Assembly: GCF_028283705.1 (NCBI RefSeq)
Contig: NZ_JAPWKD010000032.1
Coordinates: forward strand, 372,001-436,000
DNA: 64,000 nt
Origin: Pantoea sp.
GTDB taxonomy: Bacteria; Pseudomonadota; Gammaproteobacteria; Enterobacterales; Enterobacteriaceae
Reading direction: 5' to 3'
Below are positions 35,843 through 44,999 of this stretch, in pieces (position 1 is the first letter of the stretch; each line of letters begins with the position of its first letter). The notes beneath the pieces are model-generated. The model saw only the letters and a list, made by a program, of their open reading frames with translations, had not been told where the DNA came from and made no database searches. The translations under genes were made by a program, and so were the position numbers.

Positions 35843-37753
35843 TTATTTTTTATCTTTAACTTCTTCGAATTCAGCGTCGACTACGTCGTCATCTTTCTTC
35901 GCGGAAGCGTCGCCAGCATCTGCCGCGCCCGCCTGACCCTGCTGCTGTGCCATTTCCATCAGTTTGCTGGAAACCTGCATCAGAGCCTGCATCTTCGCTT
36001 CGATTTCGGCTTTGTCTTCGCCTTTCAGCGCGGTGTTCAGATCGTTCAGCGCAGATTCAATCGGTGCTTTATCATCGGCAGAAAGCTTGTCACCGGCTTC
36101 ATCCAGCTGCTTACGGGTGCTGTGCGCAATCTGGTCGCCCTGGTTACGCGTCTGCACCAGCTCTTCGAATTTACGGTCAGCTTCAGCATTCGCTTCCGCG
36201 TCACGTACCATTTTTTCGATCTCTTCTTCGTTCAGACCAGAAGAAGCTTTAATGGTGATCTTCTGCTCTTTACCGCTGTTTTTGTCTTTCGCAGACACAT
36301 GCAGGATACCATCCGCATCGATGTCGAAGGTCACTTCGATCTGCGGCATACCGCGCGGTGCAGCCTGGATACCGTCGAGGTTGAACTGGCCCAGTGATTT
36401 GTTATCGCTGGCACGTTTACGCTCACCCTGCAGCACGTGAATGGTCACGGCAGACTGGTTATCTTCAGCAGTCGAGAACACCTGGCTGTGTTTGGTCGGG
36501 ATGGTGGTGTTCTTGCTGATCAGCGAAGTCATCACGCTACCCATGGTTTCGATACCCAGTGACAGCGGGGTTACGTCCAGCAGCAGTACGTCTTTCACGT
36601 CGCCGCCCAGAACACCACCCTGTACCGCAGCACCTACAGCAACCGCTTCGTCCGGGTTCACGTCTTTACGTGGTTCTTTACCAAAGAACTCGGTAACTTT
36701 GGCCTGAACCAGCGGCATACGCGTCTGACCGCCCACCAGGATGACATCGTTGATGTCAGAAACTGACAGACCAGCATCCTGCAGTGCCACTTTCAGCGGC
36801 TCAATAGAACGCGCAACCAGGTCTTCTACCAATGATTCCAGTTTCGCACGGGTCACTTTGATGTTCAGGTGCTTAGGACCAGTCGCATCCGCAGTGATGT
36901 ACGGCAGGTTCACGTCAGTCTGCTGGGCAGAAGACAGTTCGATTTTCGCTTTCTCTGCGGCTTCTTTCAGACGCTGCATCGCCAGCGGATCGTTGTGCAG
37001 ATCGATGCCCTGATCTTTCTTGAACTCAGCAACGAGGTAGTTGATCAGACGGCTGTCGAAGTCTTCACCACCCAGATGGGTATCACCGTTGGTTGCCAGC
37101 ACTTCAAAGGTTTTTTCGCCATCAACTTCGTCGATTTCGATGATGGAGATATCGAACGTACCGCCGCCCAGGTCATAGACCGCGATGGTGCGGTTGCCCT
37201 GACCTTTGTCGAGGCCGTAAGCCAGCGCCGCAGCAGTCGGTTCGTTAATAATACGTTTTACTTCCAGGCCCGCGATACGACCGGCATCTTTGGTTGCCTG
37301 ACGCTGTGCGTCGTTGAAGTAAGCCGGAACGGTAATCACCGCTTCAGTCACTGGCTCACCGAGGAAGTCTTCCGCAGTTTTCTTCATTTTTTTCAGCACT
37401 TCCGCAGAAATCTGCGGCGGAGCCATTTTCTGGCCTTTCACTTCCAGCCATGCATCACCGTTATCTGCTGCGGTGATTTTGTACGGCATGATTTTGATAT
37501 CACGCTGCACTTCTTCGTCCTGAAAACGACGGCCAATCAGGCGCTTAATCGCGAACAGAGTGTTCTGCGGGTTAGTCACCGCCTGACGTTTAGCCGGTTG
37601 ACCGACCAGAGTTTCGCCATCCTGTGTATAAGCAATAATTGAAGGCGTGGTACGATCGCCCTCGGCATTTTCCAGCACGCGTGCTTTAGTGCCGTCCATA
37701 ATCGCAACACAAGAGTTGGTTGTACCCAGGTCAATACCAATAATCTTACCCAT
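35843..37753 (-). CDS. dnaK: Hsp70 chaperone DnaK
   Basis: ATP-driven chaperone and feedback regulator of sigma-32. The 636 residues show the Hsp70 signatures IIGIDLGTTNSCVA, IAVYDLGGGTFDISI and VILVGGQTRMPLVQ. The substrate-binding domain and helical lid follow, and a disordered tail ends EFEEVKDKK. It is preceded by two sigma-32 promoters and followed by dnaJ. Confidence 0.99.
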   Translation of the reverse strand: MGKIIGIDLGTTNSCVAIMDGTKARVLENAEGDRTTPSIIAYTQDGETLVGQPAKRQAVTNPQNTLFAIKRLIGRRFQDEEVQRDIKIMPYKITAADNGDAWLEVKGQKMAPPQISAEVLKKMKKTAEDFLGEPVTEAVITVPAYFNDAQRQATKDAGRIAGLEVKRIINEPTAAALAYGLDKGQGNRTIAVYDLGGGTFDISIIEIDEVDGEKTFEVLATNGDTHLGGEDFDSRLINYLVAEFKKDQGIDLHNDPLAMQRLKEAAEKAKIELSSAQQTDVNLPYITADATGPKHLNIKVTRAKLESLVEDLVARSIEPLKVALQDAGLSVSDINDVILVGGQTRMPLVQAKVTEFFGKEPRKDVNPDEAVAVGAAVQGGVLGGDVKDVLLLDVTPLSLGIETMGSVMTSLISKNTTIPTKHSQVFSTAEDNQSAVTIHVLQGERKRASDNKSLGQFNLDGIQAAPRGMPQIEVTFDIDADGILHVSAKDKNSGKEQKITIKASSGLNEEEIEKMVRDAEANAEADRKFEELVQTRNQGDQIAHSTRKQLDEAGDKLSADDKAPIESALNDLNTALKGEDKAEIEAKMQALMQVSSKLMEMAQQQGQAGAADAGDASAKKDDDVVDAEFEEVKDKK

Positions 37754-37801
37754 CTAAACGTCTCCCACTTAAATTCTGTGCCAAATTGGGTTGTGAAGCA
37801 G

Positions 37802-37830
37802 AGATGCGGGCAAATCTTGCCGCTTTCAAC
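37802..37830 (-). promoter_or_regulatory. dnaK sigma-32 promoter p2
   Basis: On the minus strand GTTGAAA (37830-37824), 13 bases, then CCCGCATCT (37810-37802). This fits the heat-shock consensus CTTGAAA-N13/15-CCCCATNT with one mismatch in each half, and resembles E. coli dnaK p2 as I recall it. Confidence 0.65.
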
Positions 37831-37835
37831 TGCCT

Positions 37836-37858
37836 GAGCAGGCTTTTTTTTCCTGCTC
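37836..37858 (-). other. dnaK leader hairpin with A-rich loop
   Basis: On the minus strand GAGCAGG and CCTGCTC enclose AAAAAAAAG. It lies between heat-shock promoters p1 and p2, so only p1 transcripts carry it. On the plus strand the same bases give a short GC hairpin followed by eight T, which could stop antisense transcription toward satP. Confidence 0.45.
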
Positions 37859-37877
37859 CACAACACTCGATGACAAC

Positions 37878-37906
37878 TAGATGGGGCCGCTTCGAAGCGC
37901 ATCAAG
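37878..37906 (-). promoter_or_regulatory. dnaK sigma-32 promoter p1
   Basis: On the minus strand CTTGAT (37906-37901), 14 bases, then CCCCATCTA (37886-37878), an excellent heat-shock promoter that closely follows E. coli dnaK p1. The spacer itself is the palindrome GCGCTTCGAAGCG. Confidence 0.88.
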
Positions 37907-38029
37907 GGTTAAAACTAAAAAAATTTTAATTATCTCCCCCCTTTCAGATCAAAGATGCCCTTGTGGTGGCTGATTATTATGCAGCACCCCCGCAACGAGG
38001 GGTCTACACAACATTACCTCTGAGGAACT

Positions 38030-38596
38030 ATGCGCAACATCTCTCTGGCGAATCCTGCGCCGCTGGGCTTAATGGGTTTCGGCATGACCACCATTCTGCT
38101 CAACCTGCACAACACCGGACTCTTCGCGATGGACACCATCATTCTGGCGATGGGCATTTTTTATGGCGGCCTGGCGCAAATCTTTGCGGGCCTGCTGGAG
38201 TTTAAAAAAGGTAACACCTTTGGTCTGACAGCGTTTGCCTCTTACGGTAGCTTCTGGCTGACGCTGGTCGCGATTCTGCTGCTGCCCAAAATGGGGCTGG
38301 CAGAAGCCGCCGATAGCCATTTCCTCGGCGCTTATCTCGGCTTATGGGGCGTATTCACGCTGTTTTTGTTCTTCGGCACTCTGACCGGCCCATTGATGCT
38401 GCAATTTGTTTTTGCCAGTTTGACAGTGCTGTTTGCCATGCTGGCAATTGGGCATTTGATCGATAACACCCTGCTGGTACGCATAGGGGGGTGGATCGGC
38501 CTGGTGTGCGGTGCCAGCGCCATCTATCTGGCGATGGGTGAAGTGCTGAATGAACAATGGGGACGGACCATCCTGCCGATTGGCGCCGCCCGCTGA
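38030..38596 (+). CDS. satP: Succinate/acetate:H+ symporter (AceTr family)
   Basis: Six-helix inner-membrane acetate/succinate transporter of the YaaH/GPR1 family. The 188 residues equal the E. coli length and carry the family signature NPAPLGLMGFGMTT near the N-terminus, then LAMGIFYGGLAQIFAG and the FGLTAFASYGSFW motif. It is divergent from dnaK across 276 bases. The leader contains a small ACCCC/GGGGT hairpin at 37986-38003. Confidence 0.96.
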   Translation: MRNISLANPAPLGLMGFGMTTILLNLHNTGLFAMDTIILAMGIFYGGLAQIFAGLLEFKKGNTFGLTAFASYGSFWLTLVAILLLPKMGLAEAADSHFLGAYLGLWGVFTLFLFFGTLTGPLMLQFVFASLTVLFAMLAIGHLIDNTLLVRIGGWIGLVCGASAIYLAMGEVLNEQWGRTILPIGAAR

Positions 38597-38600
38597 TAGC

Positions 38601-38626
38601 CACGCGGAGCCTGCTGGCTCCGCGTG
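38601..38626. terminator. Hairpin between satP and the MFS gene
   Basis: CACGCGGAGCC and GGCTCCGCGTG form an 11-bp GC-rich stem around TGCT, four bases after the satP stop. The genes on either side converge, so it can serve both. T-tracts are weak on each side (ATCATTT on the plus strand). Confidence 0.7.
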
Positions 38627-38631
38627 ATCAT

Positions 38632-39942
38632 TTATGAGGTGTGGATGGGCCTCTCAAGCTGCACACTTTCCTGCCGATTATCGCGCAACAGCCAGATACC
38701 AACGACGAAGCCAATACCCGCCAGCGCCAGTACATACCAGGCGGGGGCCATCGGCGTCACACGCATCATTAGCGTCACGCTAATCGGGGTCAGACCACCA
38801 AAGATGGCGTAGGCGACGTTATAGGAAAAGGAAATGCCGGTGAAACGCACCGCCGCCGGGAAGGCGCGTACCATCACAAAAGGCACCACCCCCACAACAC
38901 CGACGCACAGTCCCGCCAGGCCATACCAGACAAACAACATCTCTGGCGCTCCGTCGAGTTGATGGAAGAAATTCCAGCTGGCGATAGCCAGCAACAATGA
39001 CCCCACCACCAGCGTGCGCGCCGCACCGAAGCGATCCACCACCCAGCCCGCAATGACACAGCCAAACAGCAGCATCACTGTGGCAAAACTGTTGGCCTGC
39101 AAACTGAGCGCAGCCGGAATCGCGTGCTGTTTTTGCATCAGGGTTGGCGCCATCAGAATCACCACCACAATGCAGGCGGAGAGCAGCCAGGTGAGCAGCA
39201 TGGAAATCACGATGCTACGTTTATGATGGGTCAGGATAGTTTGCAGCGGCAGTGCATCGGCCAGCGCTTTACGCTGCTGCATCTGCTGAAACACCGGTGT
39301 TTCATGTAACCAGCGACGCAGATACATCGCCAGCAGACCAAACACCCCGCCGAGGAAGAACGGAATACGCCAGCCATGATCGGCAATCGCCGCCGGGGTC
39401 AGTGAGGTATTGATAATGGTTGCCACCAGCGAACCGAGCAGAATGCCGGCAGTTAAGCCCGCCGTTAAGGTACCGCAGGCAAAACCGACGCGTTTTTCGG
39501 GTACGTGCTCAGCCACAAACACCCATGCGCCGGGCACTTCGCCACCGATGGCGGCCCCCTGCAATACACGCAGCAGCAGCATCAATAACGGAGCCGCAAT
39601 CCCGATGCTGGCGTAGGTCGGCAACGCGCCCATCGCCAGCGTCGGTAAGGCCATCAGCAATATACTCAGGCTGAACATCTTTTTACGGCCAACCTTGTCA
39701 CCAAAGTGCGCCATGATGATGCCGCCCAGCGGACGCGCCAGATAACCCGCCGCAAAGATGGCAAAGGTCTGCACCTGACGCAGCCACTCCGGTATATCGG
39801 CCGGGAAGAAGAGTTCACCGATGACCGCAGCGAAAAACACAAAGATGATGAAGTCGTAAAATTCCAGTGCCCCGCCAAGGGCAGCCAGCGCCAGAGTTTT
39901 GTAATCCTGTCGATTGAGGCGACGCGTTGAGTGCGAATCCAT
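38632..39942 (-). CDS. MFS transporter, metabolite:H+ symporter type
   Basis: Twelve-helix major facilitator of 436 residues. The motifs fit the metabolite:proton symporter branch (ProP, KgtP, YhjE-like): GGALEFYDFIIF in helix 1, RPLGGIIMAHFGDKVGRKK in loop 2-3, and RVLQGAAIGGEVPGAWVFVAEH in helix 4. A second GWVVDRFGAARTL loop follows in the C-half. The substrate cannot be told from sequence. It lies 113 AT-rich bases downstream of mog on the same strand, in a place where E. coli has no such gene. Confidence 0.85.
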   Translation of the reverse strand: MDSHSTRRLNRQDYKTLALAALGGALEFYDFIIFVFFAAVIGELFFPADIPEWLRQVQTFAIFAAGYLARPLGGIIMAHFGDKVGRKKMFSLSILLMALPTLAMGALPTYASIGIAAPLLMLLLRVLQGAAIGGEVPGAWVFVAEHVPEKRVGFACGTLTAGLTAGILLGSLVATIINTSLTPAAIADHGWRIPFFLGGVFGLLAMYLRRWLHETPVFQQMQQRKALADALPLQTILTHHKRSIVISMLLTWLLSACIVVVILMAPTLMQKQHAIPAALSLQANSFATVMLLFGCVIAGWVVDRFGAARTLVVGSLLLAIASWNFFHQLDGAPEMLFVWYGLAGLCVGVVGVVPFVMVRAFPAAVRFTGISFSYNVAYAIFGGLTPISVTLMMRVTPMAPAWYVLALAGIGFVVGIWLLRDNRQESVQLERPIHTS

Positions 39943-40055
39943 AACGTACCGGTATCCAGAGGCAAAATTAGTGTAGTTGTAAAGTTATACTTACTATACC
40001 GTAAATTTTTTGCCACACCAGTAAGACTGAATTTTATGCCTGAAAATGGCGATTT

Positions 40056-40643
40056 TCAGACGTTTGTTTCCCGACGTGCGCTTTTTGGCCGAAATGCTGC
40101 TACCACCTGCGGGTTTGTTTCGACATATGGCCCCTCCAGCAACTGTAAACAATATGGTACAGATGCAAAGATGCCAGGTACTTTTACGCTGCCATCTTCC
40201 GCTTTGAGCCCTTCCAGCGTTTCTTTGATTGATTTCGGCTGCCCAGGCAAGTTGAGGATCAACGATTGTTTGCGGATCACCCCTACCTGGCGCGACAGGA
40301 TCGCCGTCGGCACAAATTGCAGGCTGATTTGACGCATCTGCTCGCCAAAGCCCGGCATCTCACGGTCGGCCACCGCCAGGGTGGCATCCGGTGTCACATC
40401 ACGGCGCGCCGGTCCGGTACCGCCCGTGGTTAACACCAGATGGCAAAAAAGCTCATCAACCAGTTCACAAATCGCCTGCTCGATCATTGGTTGTTCATCC
40501 GGTACCAGGCGGGTTTCGATTTCAAACGGCGTGGTCAGCGCGCTGCCGAGCCAGCTCTCCAGTGCCGGAATGCCCTGATCCTGATAAATGCCGTTCGCAG
40601 CGCGATCGGAAACGGAAATTAATCCAATACGTAATGTATCCAT
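40056..40643 (-). CDS. mog: Molybdopterin adenylyltransferase
   Basis: Adenylylates molybdopterin before molybdenum insertion. The 195 residues equal E. coli Mog and contain TTGGTGPARRDVTPDAT and the NLPGQPKSIKE loop of the MoaB/Mog fold. I chose the ATG at 40643, which gives the conserved MDTLRIGLISVSDRA start; upstream in-frame ATGs add a non-conserved 23 residues. The ribosome-binding site is weak. Confidence 0.95.
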   Translation of the reverse strand: MDTLRIGLISVSDRAANGIYQDQGIPALESWLGSALTTPFEIETRLVPDEQPMIEQAICELVDELFCHLVLTTGGTGPARRDVTPDATLAVADREMPGFGEQMRQISLQFVPTAILSRQVGVIRKQSLILNLPGQPKSIKETLEGLKAEDGSVKVPGIFASVPYCLQLLEGPYVETNPQVVAAFRPKSARRETNV

Positions 40644-40732
40644 AGAGTTATCGCTGTGGTTTACCGCATGCGGCATAAATATATAAGGGGGATTTAAAGA
40701 AGGATAATACAAAGCGAAAGGGAGAAGAAAGT

Positions 40733-40770
40733 TTAAAACCGTGGCGGACGGTGGTGTGTTGCCGCCACGG
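40733..40770 (-). terminator. talB intrinsic terminator
   Basis: On the minus strand CCGTGGCGG and CCGCCACGG pair across a 14-base loop and are followed by TTTTAAAC. It lies ten bases after the talB stop and before mog. Confidence 0.75.
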
Positions 40771-40779
40771 GGTCATCAC

Positions 40780-41733
40780 TTACAGCAGTTCGGCAATCAT
40801 CTTCTCAAGTTTGCCCTGGTCGATGGCAAAGTTACGGATGCCTTCAGCCAGTTTGGTCACCGCCATCGGATCCTGGTTATGCTGCCACAGGAACTCGGAT
40901 TCGGTCATTTTTGCCGGACGCGCTTTCACTTCGCCGCTGTAGCTCAGTTTACGCTCAACGGTACCTTCGCTCTCAGCCAGCTCTTTCAGCAGGTTCGGGG
41001 AGATAGTCAGACGGTCGCAACCGGCCAGCTCGATGATTTCGCCGACATTACGGAAGCTCGCGCCCATCACCACGGTTTCGTAACCGTGCTGTTTGTAGTA
41101 ATCGTAGATCTCAGAAACAGAAACCACGCCCGGATCTTCGTGCGCAGCGTACTCTTTCTTGTCGGTGTTAGCTTTGTACCAGTCAAGAATACGGCCAACG
41201 AACGGAGAGATCAGGAACACGCCCGCTTCTGCACAGGCACGCGCCTGAGCGAAGGAGAACAGCAGGGTCAGGTTACAGTTGATGCCTTCTTTCTCCAGCT
41301 GCTCCGCAGCGCGGATGCCCTGCCAGGTAGAAGCCAGTTTGATCAGGATGCGATCGTTGCTGATGCCGGCATCGTTATACAGTTTGATCAGGCTACGGGC
41401 TTTGGCGATGCTCGCTTCGGTGTCGTATGACAGGCGTGCATCCACTTCAGTCGAAATACGACCCGGGATCAGTTTGAGAATTTCCAGACCAATGTTGACG
41501 GCCAGCTTGTCAGAAACCAGCTGCAATTGTTCTTCTTTGTTGCTGCTCTGCTGACGCGCCCAGCTAATGGCTTCGTCAATCAGTTTACGGTATTCAGGAA
41601 TTTGAGCGGCATTGAGGATTAAAGAAGGGTTGGTGGTTGCATCCTGCGGTTGATAAAGTTTCATCGCCGCGATATCACCGGTGTCGGCTACCACAGTAGT
41701 CAGCTGACGCAAGGAAGTAAGTTTGTCCGTCAT
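40780..41733 (-). CDS. talB: Transaldolase B
   Basis: Pentose-phosphate enzyme that moves dihydroxyacetone units between sedoheptulose-7-phosphate and glyceraldehyde-3-phosphate. The 317 residues equal E. coli TalB. The Schiff-base Lys132 lies in ILIKLASTWQG, and the first strand has DATTNPSLI. The ATG at 41733 matches E. coli; an open frame upstream to 41844 is not conserved. E. coli yaaJ, which lies next to talB there, is missing here. Confidence 0.98.
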   Translation of the reverse strand: MTDKLTSLRQLTTVVADTGDIAAMKLYQPQDATTNPSLILNAAQIPEYRKLIDEAISWARQQSSNKEEQLQLVSDKLAVNIGLEILKLIPGRISTEVDARLSYDTEASIAKARSLIKLYNDAGISNDRILIKLASTWQGIRAAEQLEKEGINCNLTLLFSFAQARACAEAGVFLISPFVGRILDWYKANTDKKEYAAHEDPGVVSVSEIYDYYKQHGYETVVMGASFRNVGEIIELAGCDRLTISPNLLKELAESEGTVERKLSYSGEVKARPAKMTESEFLWQHNQDPMAVTKLAEGIRNFAIDQGKLEKMIAELL

Positions 41734-41947
41734 GGTTCTCTTTTCTCTTAGGTTGACTGTCAGGGTGTAAAAAGGCTGTTGCGATAATATCACGCGGTAA
41801 CCACGGTGCAAGGTCGTGGCGTGCCCTTTACTAAGCATTCGCAAATGGGAGCGATTTGCCGATCCGTGCCGCTTTTTTGCTACACTCGCCCGAACTCATT
41901 TTCCGTTAATACCCTGATAAATCTGCGGGTCAATCGAGGACACAATA

Positions 41948-42724
41948 ATGCTGATGGTAATCTCGCCAGCCAAGACACTGGATTTTGAAAGCCCGCTTGC
42001 GACACAACAATTCACTCAACCGGCGCTGTTAGAAAAGTCACAACAGCTGATTGATGTCGCCCGCGACCTGTCACCGGCACAAATCGCCTCGCTGATGGGC
42101 ATCAGCGACAAACTGGCGCACCTTAATGCTGACCGTTTTAATGACTGGCAACCGCCTTTCACGCTGGAGAATGCGCGTCAGGCGATTCTGGCATTCAAAG
42201 GTGATGTTTATACCGGTTTGCAGGCGGAGACCTTCAGCGATAAAGATTTTACCTTCGCTCAGCAGCATCTGCGCATGCTGTCAGGTTTGTATGGTTTGCT
42301 GCGTCCGCTTGATCTGATGCAGCCGTACCGACTGGAGATGGGGATCAAACTGGCGAACCCCGCCGCGAAAGATCTGTACGGCTTCTGGGGTGATTTGCTG
42401 ACTGATAAGCTGAATGCAGCGTTGGCGGAGCAAGGTGATGATGTGCTGATTAATCTCGCCTCAGACGAATATTTCAAAGCCATCAAACCGAAGAAACTGG
42501 CCGGACGTCTGATCAAACCCGTCTTCCTCGATGAGAAGAACGGCAAATTTAAGGTCATCAGTTTCTATGCCAAGAAAGCGCGTGGCCTGATGAGCCGTTA
42601 TGTCATCCAGCATCGCCTGAGCAAGCCGGAACAACTGAAGACATTCGATGTGGATGGGTATTTCTTTGCGGCGGCAGAGAGCAGCGAAAGCGAGTTGGTG
42701 TTTAAGCGTCACGAACAGAAATAA
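41948..42724 (+). CDS. yaaA: Peroxide-stress DNA-binding protein YaaA
   Basis: DUF328/YaaA protein that in E. coli limits free iron and oxidative damage during hydrogen peroxide stress under OxyR. The 258 residues equal the E. coli length, with the family blocks LMVISPAKTLDFESP, FKGDVYTGLQAETF, GLYGLLRPLDLMQPYRLEMG and the late YAKKARGLMSRYV. It converges on thrC. Confidence 0.95.
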   Translation: MLMVISPAKTLDFESPLATQQFTQPALLEKSQQLIDVARDLSPAQIASLMGISDKLAHLNADRFNDWQPPFTLENARQAILAFKGDVYTGLQAETFSDKDFTFAQQHLRMLSGLYGLLRPLDLMQPYRLEMGIKLANPAAKDLYGFWGDLLTDKLNAALAEQGDDVLINLASDEYFKAIKPKKLAGRLIKPVFLDEKNGKFKVISFYAKKARGLMSRYVIQHRLSKPEQLKTFDVDGYFFAAAESSESELVFKRHEQK

Positions 42725-42736
42725 TCGCGCCGTTAC
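42724..42736. repeat. REP-like element, half copy 4 (yaaA/thrC)
   Basis: ATCGCGCCGTTAC is identical to the right arm of copy 3 and begins at the last base of the yaaA stop codon. No left arm is present, so this is a decayed or solo half-element. Confidence 0.5.
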
Positions 42737-42744
42737 ACCGGATG

Positions 42745-42777
42745 AAAAAAATGGCTGGCGAATGCCAGCCATTTTTT
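42745..42777. terminator. Bidirectional terminator yaaA/thrC
   Basis: ATGGCTGGC and GCCAGCCAT pair around GAAT, flanked by six or more A on the left and six T on the right, so it can end transcripts from both strands. It serves yaaA (plus) and the thr operon (minus). Confidence 0.92.
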
Positions 42778-42780
42778 ACG

Positions 42781-44064
42781 TTATTTCATCAAAAACGCAC
42801 GCAACGGGGCGAAGTCTGCTTGCATATCATGTGACAGCAGCGGCAGGTCAGCACGCTCGGCCAGGGCTTCCGGCAACGGCAGCGTCTGTTCCAGAATCGC
42901 TTCCACGCTCTCCTTAAACTTCGCCGGATGCGCAGTGCCGAGGAACAGGCCGTACTCACCTTCCTGTAACTGATCGCGTAGCAGACGATAAGCAATCGCC
43001 GCATGCGGTTCAGAGAGATAACCGATTGCCGCCAGCTCACGCATGGTGGCTTTGGTGGTCTCGTCACTCACCGCGCCGTAGGCCAGATCGCCCAGACGCC
43101 AGGTTTTGCGACGGAACAACTCTTCCACGCGCGGCCAGTTGTTCGGCTGGCTCACATCCATCGCGTTGGACAGCGTTGCCACGGTGGCATGCGGTGTCCA
43201 CTCACCGTTGGCAAGGAAGCGCGGTACGGTATCGTTGGCGTTGGTGGCCGCGATAAAACGTTTGATCGGCAGGCCGAGTGATTTTGCCAGCAGGCCTGCT
43301 GTCAGGTCGCCAAAGTTGCCGCTCGGCACCGACACTACCAGCTGATTGCGTTTTTCCTGTGGCAGCTGGGCTACCGCTTCGAAGTAGTAGCAAATCTGCG
43401 CCAACAGACGACTGATATTGATGGAGTTAGCTGAGTTCAGGCCAATGGCCTTTTTCAGATCTTCATCATCAAATGCCTGCTTCACCAGTGCCTGACAGGC
43501 ATCAAAGTCGCCATCAATGGCGATGGTTTCGATGTTGCCGCCCAGGGTACAGAACAGTTTTTCCTGCAACGGGCTGATTTTGCCCTGCGGATAGAGGATC
43601 ACGACACGCACGTTTTCCATGCCGTAAAACGCATGCGCGACCGCAGCACCGGTGTCGCCTGAGGTGGCTGTCAGAATGGTGATCTTCTCATCGGCACCAC
43701 TCACGTAGGAAAGCATCTGCGCCATAAAGCGGCCGCCGAAATCTTTAAACGCCAGCGTCGGGCCGTGGAACAGTTCCAGACAGGCCACATCGTCACTGAC
43801 TTTTGCCACCGGTGCCGGGAAGGCAAACGCGGCTTTGACACGTTCAGCCAGCTGATGGGCGGCAATTTCATCACCGATAAAAGCCGAGAGGATTTTGCTG
43901 CTGCGAGTGACAAAATCCATCTCCAGCATCGCGTCAATATCGGTCAGTTCAAATTCCGGCAGTTCAAGCGGGAAAAACAGCCCCTGCTGTGAGCCGAGGC
44001 CCTGCTTCACTGCCTGAGCGAAGCTCACCTGCTCGTTATGATCCTTAAGGTTATAGAGTTTCAT
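42781..44064 (-). CDS. thrC: Threonine synthase
   Basis: PLP-dependent conversion of O-phosphohomoserine to threonine. The 427 residues (428 in E. coli) have the PLP lysine in FHGPTLAFKDFGGRF near residue 107 and the phosphate-binding TATSGDTGAAVAHAF loop. It is the last gene of thrLABC, three bases after thrB. Confidence 0.98.
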   Translation of the reverse strand: MKLYNLKDHNEQVSFAQAVKQGLGSQQGLFFPLELPEFELTDIDAMLEMDFVTRSSKILSAFIGDEIAAHQLAERVKAAFAFPAPVAKVSDDVACLELFHGPTLAFKDFGGRFMAQMLSYVSGADEKITILTATSGDTGAAVAHAFYGMENVRVVILYPQGKISPLQEKLFCTLGGNIETIAIDGDFDACQALVKQAFDDEDLKKAIGLNSANSINISRLLAQICYYFEAVAQLPQEKRNQLVVSVPSGNFGDLTAGLLAKSLGLPIKRFIAATNANDTVPRFLANGEWTPHATVATLSNAMDVSQPNNWPRVEELFRRKTWRLGDLAYGAVSDETTKATMRELAAIGYLSEPHAAIAYRLLRDQLQEGEYGLFLGTAHPAKFKESVEAILEQTLPLPEALAERADLPLLSHDMQADFAPLRAFLMK

Positions 44065-44067
44065 GCG

Positions 44068-44997
44068 TTATCCCAATTTACGTGCGCCAGCCGTATCAAG
44101 ACGGCAGATGTGGACGAAACCTTCTTCATTCTGCAGATAGTGCTGGCTCAGCCAGTCTGCCATCCGCTGTGCCGTTGCCATCTCGTTGCAAACGGCGAAA
44201 AGCGTCGGGCCGGACCCCGAAATACCGCAAGCCAGTGCACCGATATCGGCAGCGGCTTTACGCGCTTCGGCAAAGCCCGGCAGCAGTTTGGTGCGATACG
44301 GCTCGGCCACCACATCCTGCATCAGTTTAGCCGCAAGCGCGGGCTGACCGGTGTGACAGGCGTGGATAAAACCGCCGAGCAGACGGCCATGCTTGATAAT
44401 GTCCTGCTTACGATATTGCGCGGGCAGAATGGCGCGCGCTTCGGCAGTGGAGACTTTAATGCCCGGATAGGCCATCACCCACAGCCACTCATCAAACGAC
44501 GGTACTGGCTGGCTGATGATGCCATCCTCTTCAATCATCAGCTGTACGCCGCCGAGGAAACAAGGCGCTACGTTGTCGTAATGCACGCTGCCGGAAATGC
44601 GCCCTTCCAGTTCGCCCATCAGCGCCAGCAGTTCGGTGTCGTTCAGCGGCTTGCCGCAGAATTCGTTCATCGCCATCAGTCCCGCCACCACGGAGCAGGC
44701 GCTGGAGCCAAGACCCGAACCGATCGGCATGTTTTTTTCCAGCGTCATCGCCACCGGGACTTCTTTGCCAATCGCTTCACAAAAACGCTGCCAGCACTGG
44801 TAAACAATGTTTTCCTGGGGATTAGTCGGCAGTTTGCTGACAAAGCGCCCTTCGTTCACCAGGCTAAAGCTGTCGGCCGCTGCGACCGACACACAATCAC
44901 CCAGCAGGGTGCCATCCACCGGCGAAACTGCCGCGCCCAGCACATCAAAGCCGACGCTGACGTTACCTATCGAGGCCGGTGCATAAATTTTTACCAT
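44068..44997 (-). CDS. thrB: Homoserine kinase
   Basis: GHMP kinase that phosphorylates homoserine. The 309 residues include the ATP loop MPIGSGLGSSACSVVAG, with ISGSGPTLFAVC near the C-terminus. Two adjacent ATGs are possible: one at 45000 shares its A with the thrA TGA, and one at 44997 gives the E. coli start MVKIYAPAS with a better seven-base spacing from GGGAG. I chose the second. Translation is coupled to thrA in either case. Confidence 0.96.
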   Translation of the reverse strand: MVKIYAPASIGNVSVGFDVLGAAVSPVDGTLLGDCVSVAAADSFSLVNEGRFVSKLPTNPQENIVYQCWQRFCEAIGKEVPVAMTLEKNMPIGSGLGSSACSVVAGLMAMNEFCGKPLNDTELLALMGELEGRISGSVHYDNVAPCFLGGVQLMIEEDGIISQPVPSFDEWLWVMAYPGIKVSTAEARAILPAQYRKQDIIKHGRLLGGFIHACHTGQPALAAKLMQDVVAEPYRTKLLPGFAEARKAAADIGALACGISGSGPTLFAVCNEMATAQRMADWLSQHYLQNEEGFVHICRLDTAGARKLG

Positions 44998-44999
44998 CA

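Noticed and set aside
37986..38003. ACCCC/GGGGT hairpin before satP as a riboswitch
   Set aside because: A single five-base stem with no aptamer-like organisation; probably an incidental leader hairpin.
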